From contig JAITCT010000136.1 of NCBI GenBank assembly GCA_031282925.1, forward strand, positions 1-6,402: DNA of 6,402 nucleotides, written 5' to 3'. Below the pieces are notes generated by a model, which ran no database searches, was not told where the DNA came from, and saw only the letters and a program-made list of their open reading frames with translations. Positions within the stretch are counted from its first letter, which is position 1; the number at the start of each line of letters is the position of its first letter. Shown here in pieces: positions 1-5,770 of the stretch. The stretch comes from Dysgonamonadaceae bacterium. GTDB taxonomy: Bacteria > Bacteroidota > Bacteroidia > Bacteroidales > Azobacteroidaceae. Made by a program: the position numbers and the translations under genes.

Positions 1-414
1 CCCGAACTGAGGAATGCGTTGGAAAATCCTGTTTTGTCTTCCGAAGAAAAAATAAAACTGCTGATTGCTGCATTAGGGGAAAAGGTGAGCGAAACAGCTA
101 AAAATGTTTTCCGTGTAGTGGTCGAAAACGGGCGGGCGCAATACATGCAACACATCGCTTTGGTGTATGACCTGATTTACAGGAAAGAAAAAAACATTGT
201 GCTGGTCAAGCTGACTACCGTCGGAACGGCCACCGAAGAAGAAAAAAAATCAATGGTCGGACTTGTTTCCAAAGGTGGGAAAAATCAGGTTGATTTTGCG
301 GCAAAGTCCGATGCGGACATTATCGGCGGGTTTATTCTGGAAATAGAAGACCTCCGGTTGGATGCCAGCGTCAGGAATCAGTTAAATACAATGAAATTAG
401 AACTAAATAAATAA
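1..414 (+). CDS. atpH: F1 ATP synthase delta subunit (OSCP-like), 5' end missing
   Basis: Delta subunit of F1Fo ATP synthase, part of the peripheral stalk that ties the alpha/beta hexamer to the membrane b subunits. The reading frame is open from base 1 (first residues PELRNALENP), so this is a gene cut by the window edge; the TTG at 19 is an internal Leu codon and not a start. 137 residues are visible against roughly 180 in the family, so about 45 N-terminal residues lie outside. The visible part covers the end of the N-terminal helical domain and the whole C-terminal domain. That ends with the family pattern GGFILEIEDLRLDASVRNQL followed by a short helix, corresponding to the usual iGG-x-D-x-S-x-x-x-L region. 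Position before atpA matches the standard delta-alpha-gamma order. The stop is TAA at 412-414, with a C5 tract of the repeat starting two bases later. Confidence 0.95.
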   Translation, partial: PELRNALENPVLSSEEKIKLLIAALGEKVSETAKNVFRVVVENGRAQYMQHIALVYDLIYRKEKNIVLVKLTTVGTATEEEKKSMVGLVSKGGKNQVDFAAKSDADIIGGFILEIEDLRLDASVRNQLNTMKLELNK

Positions 415-501
415 ACCCCCAACCCCCTGAAGGGGGAGTTTGGACAGTGAGTTTGAATATGTTTACTGCGGTAAAAATCCCCTTTCAGGGGGTTAGGGGG
501 T
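415..501. repeat. Long imperfect inverted repeat of C5/G5 tracts between atpH and atpA
   Basis: The left arm (415-435) reads A, C5, AA, C5, TGAA, G4; the right arm (479-501) is nearly its reverse complement, with single-base bulges at 483 and 495. About 21 base pairs can form around a loop of about 43 bases. Each arm can also fold locally, as C5-TGAA-G5 (423-436) and C4-TTTCA-G4 (479-491). The arrangement looks like two copies of one dispersed repeat in opposite orientation. Similar C5/G5 palindromes are, from general knowledge, common intergenic repeats in Bacteroidetes genomes. It fills the spacer inside the atp operon, and the right arm ends 7 bases before the first possible atpA start at 509. 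No T-run follows, so it is not a classic terminator. Any effect on atpA expression or mRNA stability is inference. Confidence 0.85.
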
Positions 502-508
502 AAAAAAA

Positions 509-2101
509 ATGAATAATTTTATGCCGAATATAAAAGCAAGTGAAGTTTCGGAAGTTCTGAAAATGCAACTCGAAGGAGTTGATACCCGCGTGAAATTTGA
601 GGAAGTGGGCGTCGTGCTTCAGGTGAGCGACGGAGTGGTTCGCATCTTCGGTCTAAGCAAAGCCGAATCGGGTGAACTTCTTCGGTTCGAAAACGGTGAA
701 ATGGCCGTGGTAATGAATTTGGAAGAGGACAATGTCGGCGCCGTTTTGATGGGACGCACGGATTTGGTGAAGGAAGGCGACACCGTGAAACGAACCGGCC
801 GTATTGCTTCCATTATGACGGGGGAAGGGCTTTTAGGCCGCGTAATCAATCCTTTGGGGCAACCTATTGACGGAAAAGGCCCTATTGACGGCAAATTGTT
901 TGAAATGCCACTGGAACGCAAAGCGCCCGGCGTCATTTTCCGGCAAAAAGTAAGCGAACCTTTACAAACGGGTATTATTGCGATTGACGCTATGATTCCC
1001 ATCGGGCGCGGTCAACGCGAATTGATTATCGGCGACCGCTCGACCGGCAAGACGGCAATAGGTATTGATACCATCCTTAACCAACGCGACAATTATCTGG
1101 CCGGAAAACCGGTTTACTGTATTTATGTCGCTATCGGACAGAAAGGTTCGACCATTGCAAATATTGTGAATACGCTTCAGGAAAAGGGTGCACTCGAATA
1201 TACGATTGTTATCGGCGCATTGGCATCTGACCCGGCGGCTTTGCGGTTTTATGCTCCGTTTGCCGGCGCCGCTATCGGCGAATATTTCCGCGATACGGGG
1301 CGTCATGCGCTTGTGATTTACGATGATTTGTCGAAACAAGCGGTTTCTTACCGCGAAGTTTCTTTGATTCTTCGCCGTCCTTCGGGACGGGAAGCATATC
1401 CGGGGGATATTTTCTACCTGCACTCCCGTTTGTTGGAACGCGCCGCCAAAATCATTGATAATGATGATATTGCCGCACAAATGAACGATTTACCCGAAGT
1501 CCTGAAAGATAAAGTGAAAGGGGGCGGCTCACTGACGGCTTTGCCGATTATCGAAACCCAGGCAGGCGACGTTTCGGCGTCTATCCCAACCAATGTGATT
1601 TCGATTACCGACGGACAAATTTTCCTGGAAAGCGGTCTGTTTAATGCCGGTATCCGTCCTGCAATCAATGTGGGGATTTCGGTATCCCGCGTGGGTGGTA
1701 ACGCTCAAATCAAGGCGATGAAAAAAATTGCCGGTACGCTGAAAACCGACCAGGCGCAATACCGTGAATTGGAGGCTTTTTCCAAATTCGGCGGCGACAT
1801 GGATATTGTTACGCGAAAAACCCTGGATAAAGGGAAGAAAAATTCGGCCTTGCTGATTCAGCCGCAATATTCGCCGTATCCGGTTGAAAAACAGATTGCG
1901 ATTATTTATGCCGGCACCAAAGGCCTTTTGTTTGACCTTCCGGTCGAAAAAGCAGATGATTTTGAAAAGGAATACCTTAAAGTATTGGAATTGAAATACC
2001 AAACCGAAGTCTTGGATGTTCTCAAGCAAGGGATTCTCAATGAGGAAGTTGAAAAAATATTGACGCAAACCGCCGCAGAAGTGGTAAAAGGACTCCAATA
2101 A
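509..2101 (+). CDS. atpA: F1 ATP synthase alpha subunit
   Basis: Non-catalytic nucleotide-binding subunit of the alpha3-beta3 hexamer; it shapes the catalytic sites and contributes the arginine finger. At 530 residues it is slightly longer than the E. coli protein. Visible landmarks: N-terminal beta-barrel (about 28-100), Walker A GDRSTGKT at 175-182, Walker B-like LVIYDD at 268-273, the strongly conserved [19 protein letters not shown] stretch at 282-300, the Bacteroidetes-type insertion [16 protein letters not shown] at 325-340, and the family signature [10 protein letters not shown] at 384-393 with the arginine finger at Arg394. In Walker A, Ser178 replaces the Gln usual in alpha subunits (GDRQTGKT). 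Two starts are possible: ATG 509 (as given) or ATG 521, which gives [13 protein letters not shown] and agrees better in length with Bacteroides homologues as I remember them. Neither has a Shine-Dalgarno motif; 509 follows an A8 tract. The stop is one base before atpG. Confidence 0.98.
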   Translation: MNNFMPNIKASEVSEVLKMQLEGVDTRVKFEEVGVVLQVSDGVVRIFGLSKAESGELLRFENGEMAVVMNLEEDNVGAVLMGRTDLVKEGDTVKRTGRIASIMTGEGLLGRVINPLGQPIDGKGPIDGKLFEMPLERKAPGVIFRQKVSEPLQTGIIAIDAMIPIGRGQRELIIGDRSTGKTAIGIDTILNQRDNYLAGKPVYCIYVAIGQKGSTIANIVNTLQEKGALEYTIVIGALASDPAALRFYAPFAGAAIGEYFRDTGRHALVIYDDLSKQAVSYREVSLILRRPSGREAYPGDIFYLHSRLLERAAKIIDNDDIAAQMNDLPEVLKDKVKGGGSLTALPIIETQAGDVSASIPTNVISITDGQIFLESGLFNAGIRPAINVGISVSRVGGNAQIKAMKKIAGTLKTDQAQYRELEAFSKFGGDMDIVTRKTLDKGKKNSALLIQPQYSPYPVEKQIAIIYAGTKGLLFDLPVEKADDFEKEYLKVLELKYQTEVLDVLKQGILNEEVEKILTQTAAEVVKGLQ

Positions 2102-2102
2102 T

Positions 2103-2978
2103 ATGCCTTCTTTAAAAGAAATAAAAGGGCGCATTGCCTCGGTCGATTCTACCCGGAAAATTACTTCGGCCATGAAGATGGTGGCTTCCGCCAAGTTGCG
2201 GAAAGCTCAGACTCATGTGGAACAGTTCTTGCCTTACCAGAAGCAACTGATGAATATGCTCGACCGCTATCTTTCGTCGGACACGGAAGAATTTTCTTCG
2301 CCTTTGGCGGAAACACGGGACATGAAACGGGTGGCTATCGTTGCCGTTTCTTCTAATTCAAGTTTTTGCGGCGCTTTTAATTCCAATGTCATTCGTTTGG
2401 TGCTGGAAACCATACAAAAATATCATGCTTTGCATTGTGAAATAGAAGTTTATCCGATTGGGAAAAAAGTAGAAGAAACGCTTGCAAAAAGTATCATTCC
2501 GGTTGAAAAGAAAGGCAGTTATATTTCCCTGATGGATAAACCGAATTACGAAGAAGCAAGGGACATCGCCGACGGTTTGGTTGCTGATTTCCTCTCCAAA
2601 AAGATTGACAAAGTAGAGTTAATTTACAATCATTTCAAAAGTATGGGCATCCAGATTCCGACAAAAGAACCGTTTTTGCCGGTTATTCTCTCGAAAAATG
2701 AAAATAACGTGCGAACTGCAATAGATTATATCGTCGAGCCGGACAGAAAAACTTTGTTGAACACGCTGCTTCCCAAATCGTTGCGGGCAAAAATTTTTGC
2801 CGTTATTCTGGATTCTGCGGCAGCCGAACAAGCGGCGCGTACCGTTGCCATGCAAATTGCAACCGACAATGCCGGCGATTTGATGGACGAATTGACTCTC
2901 CAATATAACAAACAACGGCAACAGGCGATTACGAGCGAATTGCTGGATATTATCGGCGGTTCGGAGGCTTTGAAATAG
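2103..2978 (+). CDS. atpG: F1 ATP synthase gamma subunit
   Basis: Central rotor shaft of F1, coupling proton flow in Fo to conformational change in the alpha/beta hexamer. The 291-residue length is normal. The N-terminal helix has the family sequence LKEIKGRIASVDSTRKITSA, followed by MKMVASAKLRKAQ (to about 36). The globular domain begins with a beta strand at VAIVAVSSNSSFCGAFNSN (77-95), the conserved 'GLCGaFN'-type loop. The C-terminal helix carries AEQAARTVAMQIATDNAGDL (241-260) and ends in the usual II-GG-SEAL. The pairing of N- and C-terminal helices forms the coiled-coil shaft. The ATG at 2103 follows the atpA stop by one base (TAATATG), so translation by coupling or reinitiation is likely. 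In Bacteroidales the gamma gene is normally last in the atp operon, and nothing atp-related follows here. Confidence 0.98.
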   Translation: MPSLKEIKGRIASVDSTRKITSAMKMVASAKLRKAQTHVEQFLPYQKQLMNMLDRYLSSDTEEFSSPLAETRDMKRVAIVAVSSNSSFCGAFNSNVIRLVLETIQKYHALHCEIEVYPIGKKVEETLAKSIIPVEKKGSYISLMDKPNYEEARDIADGLVADFLSKKIDKVELIYNHFKSMGIQIPTKEPFLPVILSKNENNVRTAIDYIVEPDRKTLLNTLLPKSLRAKIFAVILDSAAAEQAARTVAMQIATDNAGDLMDELTLQYNKQRQQAITSELLDIIGGSEALK

Positions 2979-2987
2979 TTGTATTTT

Positions 2988-3014
2988 CGCTGTTGTCCAA
3001 TTAAATAGACAGCG
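2988..3014 (+). terminator. Hairpin just after atpG, possible transcript end
   Basis: CGCTGT (2988-2993) pairs with ACAGCG (3009-3014) around a 15-base AT-rich loop, starting nine bases past the atpG stop. Only a T3 run follows, after CTGCC, so it is a poor intrinsic terminator. It could instead protect the 3' end of the atp mRNA. Its position is the main support. Confidence 0.3.
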
Positions 3015-3045
3015 CTGCCTTTCAGTCAGGTTTAACTGCCGCCTT

Positions 3046-3070
3046 CCCTGCCGTTGGAGCGCAGGGTTTT
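3046..3070 (+). terminator. Candidate intrinsic terminator after the atp operon
   Basis: CCCTGC (3046-3051) pairs perfectly with GCAGGG (3061-3066) around a 9-base loop and is followed at once by T4 (3067-3070). Orientation fits termination of the atpG transcript. The stem is short and the T-run minimal, so the call is tentative. It might also belong to the mobile element if the element boundary lies to its left. Confidence 0.4.
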
Positions 3071-3175
3071 AAAAAAGTCTTTGCGACTCACGGGAAAGGA
3101 AAGTTTGCCTGTTCCGGATTATCTGACGCTGTGTCCCTCCATTTCGAGCCGAAAGGCGAAAAAATCCAAAAAATA

Positions 3176-3218
3176 CGTTTTCTGCCGGCAAAAACTGAGT
3201 TGTTGCCGGCAGAAAACG
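3176..3218. repeat. Perfect 16-bp inverted repeat upstream of the integrase
   Basis: The arm at 3176-3191, CGTTTTCTGCCGGCAA, is exactly repeated in reverse complement at 3203-3218, with an 11-base spacer. As RNA on the + strand it has no T-run after it. On the - strand the stem is followed after two bases by T6, so it could end leftward transcription coming out of the element. Alternatively it is a dyad operator or an accessory site for integrase or an excision factor, about 100 bases before the integrase start. The pairing is certain; the role is open. Confidence 0.85.
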
Positions 3219-3280
3219 GCAACTTGGCTTCCACCCTTGATGATCGGGGCACACACATGGCGTGTCCATGCCGTAATTCG

Positions 3281-3291
3281 CAATTAAATTG
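3281..3291. repeat. AT-rich palindrome before the integrase gene
   Basis: CAATT-A-AATTG is a perfect 11-base palindrome 25 bases before the integrase start, in an AT-rich stretch (3274-3308) where the promoter of int would be expected. The nearby TAATTTCA (3292-3299) is only a partial match to the Bacteroides -7 box TAnnTTTG. Operator or promoter function is a guess. Confidence 0.35.
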
Positions 3292-3305
3292 TAATTTCAA
3301 AAAAA

Positions 3306-3329
3306 AATCCCGATAAATGCAGTGGGATT
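3306..3329 (+). promoter_or_regulatory. Hairpin holding the integrase start codon in its loop
   Basis: AATCCC (3306-3311) pairs with GGGATT (3324-3329), leaving a 12-base loop that contains the TAA stop of the preceding frame and the ATG at 3317. A 6-bp stem around the start codon could damp translation of the integrase. No other sequence evidence supports regulation. Confidence 0.35.
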
Positions 3330-4798
3330 CCAATTATTCCTTAATATCTGTTCTTTTCTTTTGCCGGATAACCGTTGACGGAAAGGAAGCGCGTTTCGGA
3401 ATGAAATGCGATGTACATCCTAAATACCGGGATGTAAATACGGGCAGGGCAACTGGACGGACGGCGGATGCCGTTAAAACCAATGCCCTTGTTGATAACA
3501 CCAAAGCATCCATATACAGGGTGTACAGGGAGTTGCAGGAACGGGACAACTATGTTACCGCCGAGAAGGTCAAAAACGTTTTCCTGGGCATCGAATCCAA
3601 ACATCAAACATTGCTGGAACTGTTCGACCGGCACAACGAAGAACGAAAGGAGTTGATTGGCGTTAATGTAGCAAAGGGCACGTATGAAGGCTATTGCTGC
3701 ACACGCCGGCATTTTTCCGACTTCATCATGTACAAATACAACCTGCATGACGTGCCGTTCAAGGACATCAATCACAACTTCCTGAACGATTTTGAAGTTT
3801 ATCTACTCACTCAATGCCAAAGTGCGCCCAACACGGTGACCAAACGTATGAAAAGATTGCGGCACATTGTCGGCATCGCGCTGAAAAACGAATGGATATA
3901 CAAGAATCCGTTTGACGGTTACAAACTACAGTGGCATAAAACGGACAGGGGCTACCTGACGCAGGAAGAAGTGGAAATGCTGATAGCGTACAGGTTTGAA
4001 AACCAATACATGGAAAAGATACGCGACACGTTCATTTTCTGCTGTTTCACGGGACTGGCCTACTCGGATGTCAAAGGATTGACGAACGAAAACATTCAAG
4101 CCTCGTTCGACGGGCGGATGTGGATAAAGGGCAGGCGCAACAAAACCGGCACGGAGTACAGCATCCCCATTTTGAACGTTCCGGCCATGATTATTGAGAA
4201 ATATAAAGGGCAGGTATCGGACAACCGCGTTCTCCCCGTTGCCGACATCATCACATACAACAAAAACCTGAAAAAAATTGCCTCCCTGTGCGGAATTTCA
4301 AAAAAAATAACGTCGCATCTTGCCCGGCATACTTTCGCTACAACAATTACCCTGTCGAAGGGCGTACCGATTGAAACCGTATCTAAAATGCTGGGGCATA
4401 CCAACCTCACGACGACGCAGATATACGCGCGTATCCTCAACAGCAAGATCAGCGACGACATGGCCGCGCTTGCGGGAAAGATGAAAAAGCTTGACATGAA
4501 ACTGCAATTTTCAGCCGGTCAGGAGACTGCAAGTATCGAAAGCATTGTCAAATCGTTGAAAATACTGTCGGGCAAGGCTTCGGACGTTATCTGGGAAAAC
4601 CTTGTCGCCAAGATATGGGACAGACTGTCGGACATTGAAAAACAGGCTTTTGCTTCGGATGTGACGGGCAGGGAAAATAAACCGAAAACATTGCGCGACT
4701 TCTATGTTTGCCTGATGGATTATTTCCTTGAAAACCGGACGGACAACAAAAGTCCGTTTAATGAAAATACCCTTATTAGTAACGCAGTAAATTTTTAA
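3317..4798 (+). CDS. int: Tyrosine recombinase (integrase) of Bacteroides conjugative-transposon type, apparently altered N-terminal domain
   Basis: Site-specific recombinase that integrates and excises the element. Layout: arm-binding domain (about 6-45), SAM-like core-binding domain (about 95-195), catalytic domain (about 212-375), then an extension to residue 493. Catalytic residues visible: Lys276 (in NKTG), His334 and Arg337 (HLAR), His361 (LGH) and the nucleophile Tyr370 (QIYA). The first catalytic Arg is Ala248 (TGLAYSD); CTnDOT IntDOT likewise lacks this Arg, having Ser. The arm domain runs ISVLFF straight into CRITVDGK. Family members usually have about 15 basic/Gly-rich residues between these strands, so an internal in-frame loss is likely. 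Arg38 stands where Trp is usual (KYRDV). The roughly 95-residue C-terminal extension is unusual. The frame has a stop at 3314-3316, so ATG 3317 is the first ATG available. The next gene starts four bases after the stop. Confidence 0.93.
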   Translation: MQWDSNYSLISVLFFCRITVDGKEARFGMKCDVHPKYRDVNTGRATGRTADAVKTNALVDNTKASIYRVYRELQERDNYVTAEKVKNVFLGIESKHQTLLELFDRHNEERKELIGVNVAKGTYEGYCCTRRHFSDFIMYKYNLHDVPFKDINHNFLNDFEVYLLTQCQSAPNTVTKRMKRLRHIVGIALKNEWIYKNPFDGYKLQWHKTDRGYLTQEEVEMLIAYRFENQYMEKIRDTFIFCCFTGLAYSDVKGLTNENIQASFDGRMWIKGRRNKTGTEYSIPILNVPAMIIEKYKGQVSDNRVLPVADIITYNKNLKKIASLCGISKKITSHLARHTFATTITLSKGVPIETVSKMLGHTNLTTTQIYARILNSKISDDMAALAGKMKKLDMKLQFSAGQETASIESIVKSLKILSGKASDVIWENLVAKIWDRLSDIEKQAFASDVTGRENKPKTLRDFYVCLMDYFLENRTDNKSPFNENTLISNAVNF

Positions 4799-4802
4799 AG
4801 TC

Positions 4803-5219
4803 ATGGAAACGGGAAGTATAAAAATCATTATTGAAGAAGGCAAAACGCCTTTGGTCGAAGCGCAGTTGGTTAATAACAACCTGTGGATTAGTGCATGGGA
4901 AATTGCGAGGCTTTTCAACGTTTTCAGTCAGAAAATCGAGATGAATCTTCGCAGCATTTTTAAATCGCATTTGTTGTGGGAGGAAGACGTGAGTTACACT
5001 TACAGATACACCGATAAAGGCATTGAAAAACAAGTTGTTTATTACAATCTCGAAGTTTTGATTTTCCTAAGTTACCGGATTGCTACACCGGAAGCAGAAG
5101 TATTCCGGCAGTTTGTCAATGCCGCCCTGTGCGAGCGGTTGAAAAAAGACAGAACGCCGGAACGGAGCGTAAAAATCGTTTGGCTTTACAATCACCAAAT
5201 GAATTATTTGTGGAACTAA
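4803..5219 (+). CDS. Short RhuM-like protein with putative N-terminal DNA-binding domain
   Basis: A 138-residue protein resembling the N-terminal part of the RhuM ('virulence RhuM') family, whose members average over 300 residues. The pattern is strand-turn-strand (about 5-27), then LWISAWEIARLFNVFSQKIEMNLRSIF (split as 27-40 and 41-53), which looks like a helix-turn-helix. It continues to YYNLEVLIFLSYRI (80-93) and a helix EVFRQFVNAALCERLKK (99-115), matching the RhuM order 'WLTQaqIAeLF', 'YNLDviIsvGYRV', 'FR-A-vL'. The long C-terminal region of RhuM is absent, and the protein ends naturally with TAA followed by a terminator. It starts four bases after the integrase stop and so probably shares its transcript. 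A DNA-binding role in controlling integration or excision is inferred from this position; biochemical function of the family is poorly known. Confidence 0.75.
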   Translation: METGSIKIIIEEGKTPLVEAQLVNNNLWISAWEIARLFNVFSQKIEMNLRSIFKSHLLWEEDVSYTYRYTDKGIEKQVVYYNLEVLIFLSYRIATPEAEVFRQFVNAALCERLKKDRTPERSVKIVWLYNHQMNYLWN

Positions 5220-5242
5220 AAACGGTTTAACAGTCAACCTTT

Positions 5243-5274
5243 AAGCCCGGCACGTCAAAGTGTCGGGCTTTTTT
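5243..5274 (+). terminator. Strong intrinsic terminator after int and the RhuM-like gene
   Basis: AAGCCCGGCAC (5243-5253) pairs with GTGTCGGGCTT (5260-5270) over 11 pairs with a single G-T wobble. The loop is 6 bases (GTCAAA) and the T-run is 5269-5274. It starts 24 bases past the RhuM-like stop, so it closes the two-gene integrase transcript. Confidence 0.93.
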
Positions 5275-5434
5275 AATTGTTGCCTGCAACACGCTTTCGC
5301 GTTCCGTTCCATTTTCGTAGCGGGCTACGGTTTTCACGGCACCTGCAAAAGCAAGTTTCGGCATCCACAGGGCAAGAGTTCATGCGGTAGCCGAACACTT
5401 GCCGGATTATCGTCCACAACGATAACACAATCAT
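5273..5434 (-). CDS. Possible 53-residue small protein, unrecognised
   Basis: This minus-strand frame begins MIVLSLWTIIRQVFGYRMN and ends GNN, with four cysteines (21, 28, 30, 32) and a basic C-terminal half. I do not recognise it. Its one good feature is an AGGAG motif (5442-5446 on the - strand) seven bases before the ATG, which stands out because every other gene here lacks a Shine-Dalgarno sequence. Against it: its stop lies in the T-run of the + strand terminator, the composition is unlike a soluble domain, and the frame is short enough to be chance. An 18-codon frame (5460-5516, -) sits 25 bases upstream like a leader peptide. Treat as doubtful. Confidence 0.22.
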   Translation of the reverse strand: MIVLSLWTIIRQVFGYRMNSCPVDAETCFCRCRENRSPLRKWNGTRKRVAGNN

Positions 5435-5595
5435 AATTTTTCTCCTTTCAGGTTCGGCTTCACGCCTCGCTTTCCAACGTTAACTCACTGTATTTTTCCT
5501 TCGTTCCGTTTATCATAATTATTCCTCAAAAATTTTACCGCAACATCCTCTGTCGGATTATTGTTCACGGGCAAAGGTGTTTACGGGTTCTCAAC

Positions 5596-5691
5596 GGGCG
5601 GTAAAGGTCAGGCCGCAAGCGGTTTTGCAAAAAATCTCCACACCTGCGCTACGCTCCGGGTAGTATTTTATTGCAAAAACCTTGACCGCCC
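5596..5691. repeat. Nested inverted repeat with a side hairpin
   Basis: The outer arms 5596-5608 and 5679-5691 pair over 12 of 13 bases (GGGCGGTAAAGGT against the complement GGGCGGTCAAGGT). The inner arms TTTTGCAA (5623-5630) and TTGCAAAA (5671-5678) pair perfectly. On the right the two blocks are contiguous (21 bases); on the left a 14-base insert separates them and is largely its own hairpin, CCGC-AA-GCGG (5613-5622). The central loop (5631-5670) has a further short GCG/CGC dyad (5646-5654). The whole can fold as a branched cruciform or RNA. Confidence 0.75.
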
Positions 5692-5704
5692 TAAACCCTA
5701 CACC

Positions 5705-5723
5705 ATTGTTGCCCTGAAACAAT
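5705..5723. repeat. Short dyad ATTGTT/AACAAT upstream of the membrane protein gene
   Basis: The 6-base arms (5705-5710 and 5718-5723) flank GCCCTGA, 48 bases before the ATG of the membrane protein. Size and spacing would suit a repressor operator, but arms this short are common by chance. Confidence 0.3.
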
Positions 5724-5770
5724 AAACGACCGACGACGGATGACGCATGAGATAAAAAAAAGTCACAATT

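Larger units (their letters stand above)
5275..5770. other. About 500-base stretch without a convincing gene, rich in inverted repeats
   Basis: No + strand frame of convincing length or family resemblance is present. The stretch contains the doubtful minus-strand frames (5273-5434, 5460-5516), repeated ACGGGC/AAAGGT motifs (5567-5578, 5594-5608), the branched inverted repeat (5596-5691), and a small ATTGTT/AACAAT dyad (5705-5710, 5718-5723). The density of structure suggests a regulatory or DNA-processing region of the element, such as a transfer origin, an untranslated leader or a small RNA. None of these can be chosen from sequence alone. Confidence 0.6.

Noticed and set aside
19..21. TTG as a possible start of the delta subunit gene
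   Set aside because: The frame is open to base 1 and the upstream residues continue the family; the protein would be about 45 residues too short at TTG.
962..1480. 172-codon minus-strand frame
   Set aside because: Lies wholly inside atpA, antisense to a highly conserved protein, with no family resemblance.
1529..2194. 221-codon minus-strand frame over the end of atpA and start of atpG
   Set aside because: Antisense shadow of two conserved genes; its composition follows from the codons of the genes opposite.
3077..3108. TTTGC words as the attachment site core
   Set aside because: Neither shows the full GTAnnTTTGC pattern, and five-base words are expected by chance; the other element end is not available for comparison.
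3054..3316. Two overlapping + strand frames (3054-3287 and 3131-3316) before int
   Set aside because: No recognisable domain, and much of each is dictated by the inverted repeat at 3176-3218. The second is in frame with int but is ended by TAA at 3314 and does not resemble an arm-binding domain.
5321..5445. Minus-strand frame reading DCVIVVDDNPASVRL, like the start of a response-regulator receiver
   Set aside because: It has no ATG after the preceding stop, ends after about 37 codons, and loses resemblance after the first strand; it overlaps the 53-codon frame in another phase.
5567..5608. ACGGGC repeats as a replication iteron array or CRISPR
   Set aside because: Only two or three imperfect copies with uneven spacing and no replication initiator or cas gene nearby.
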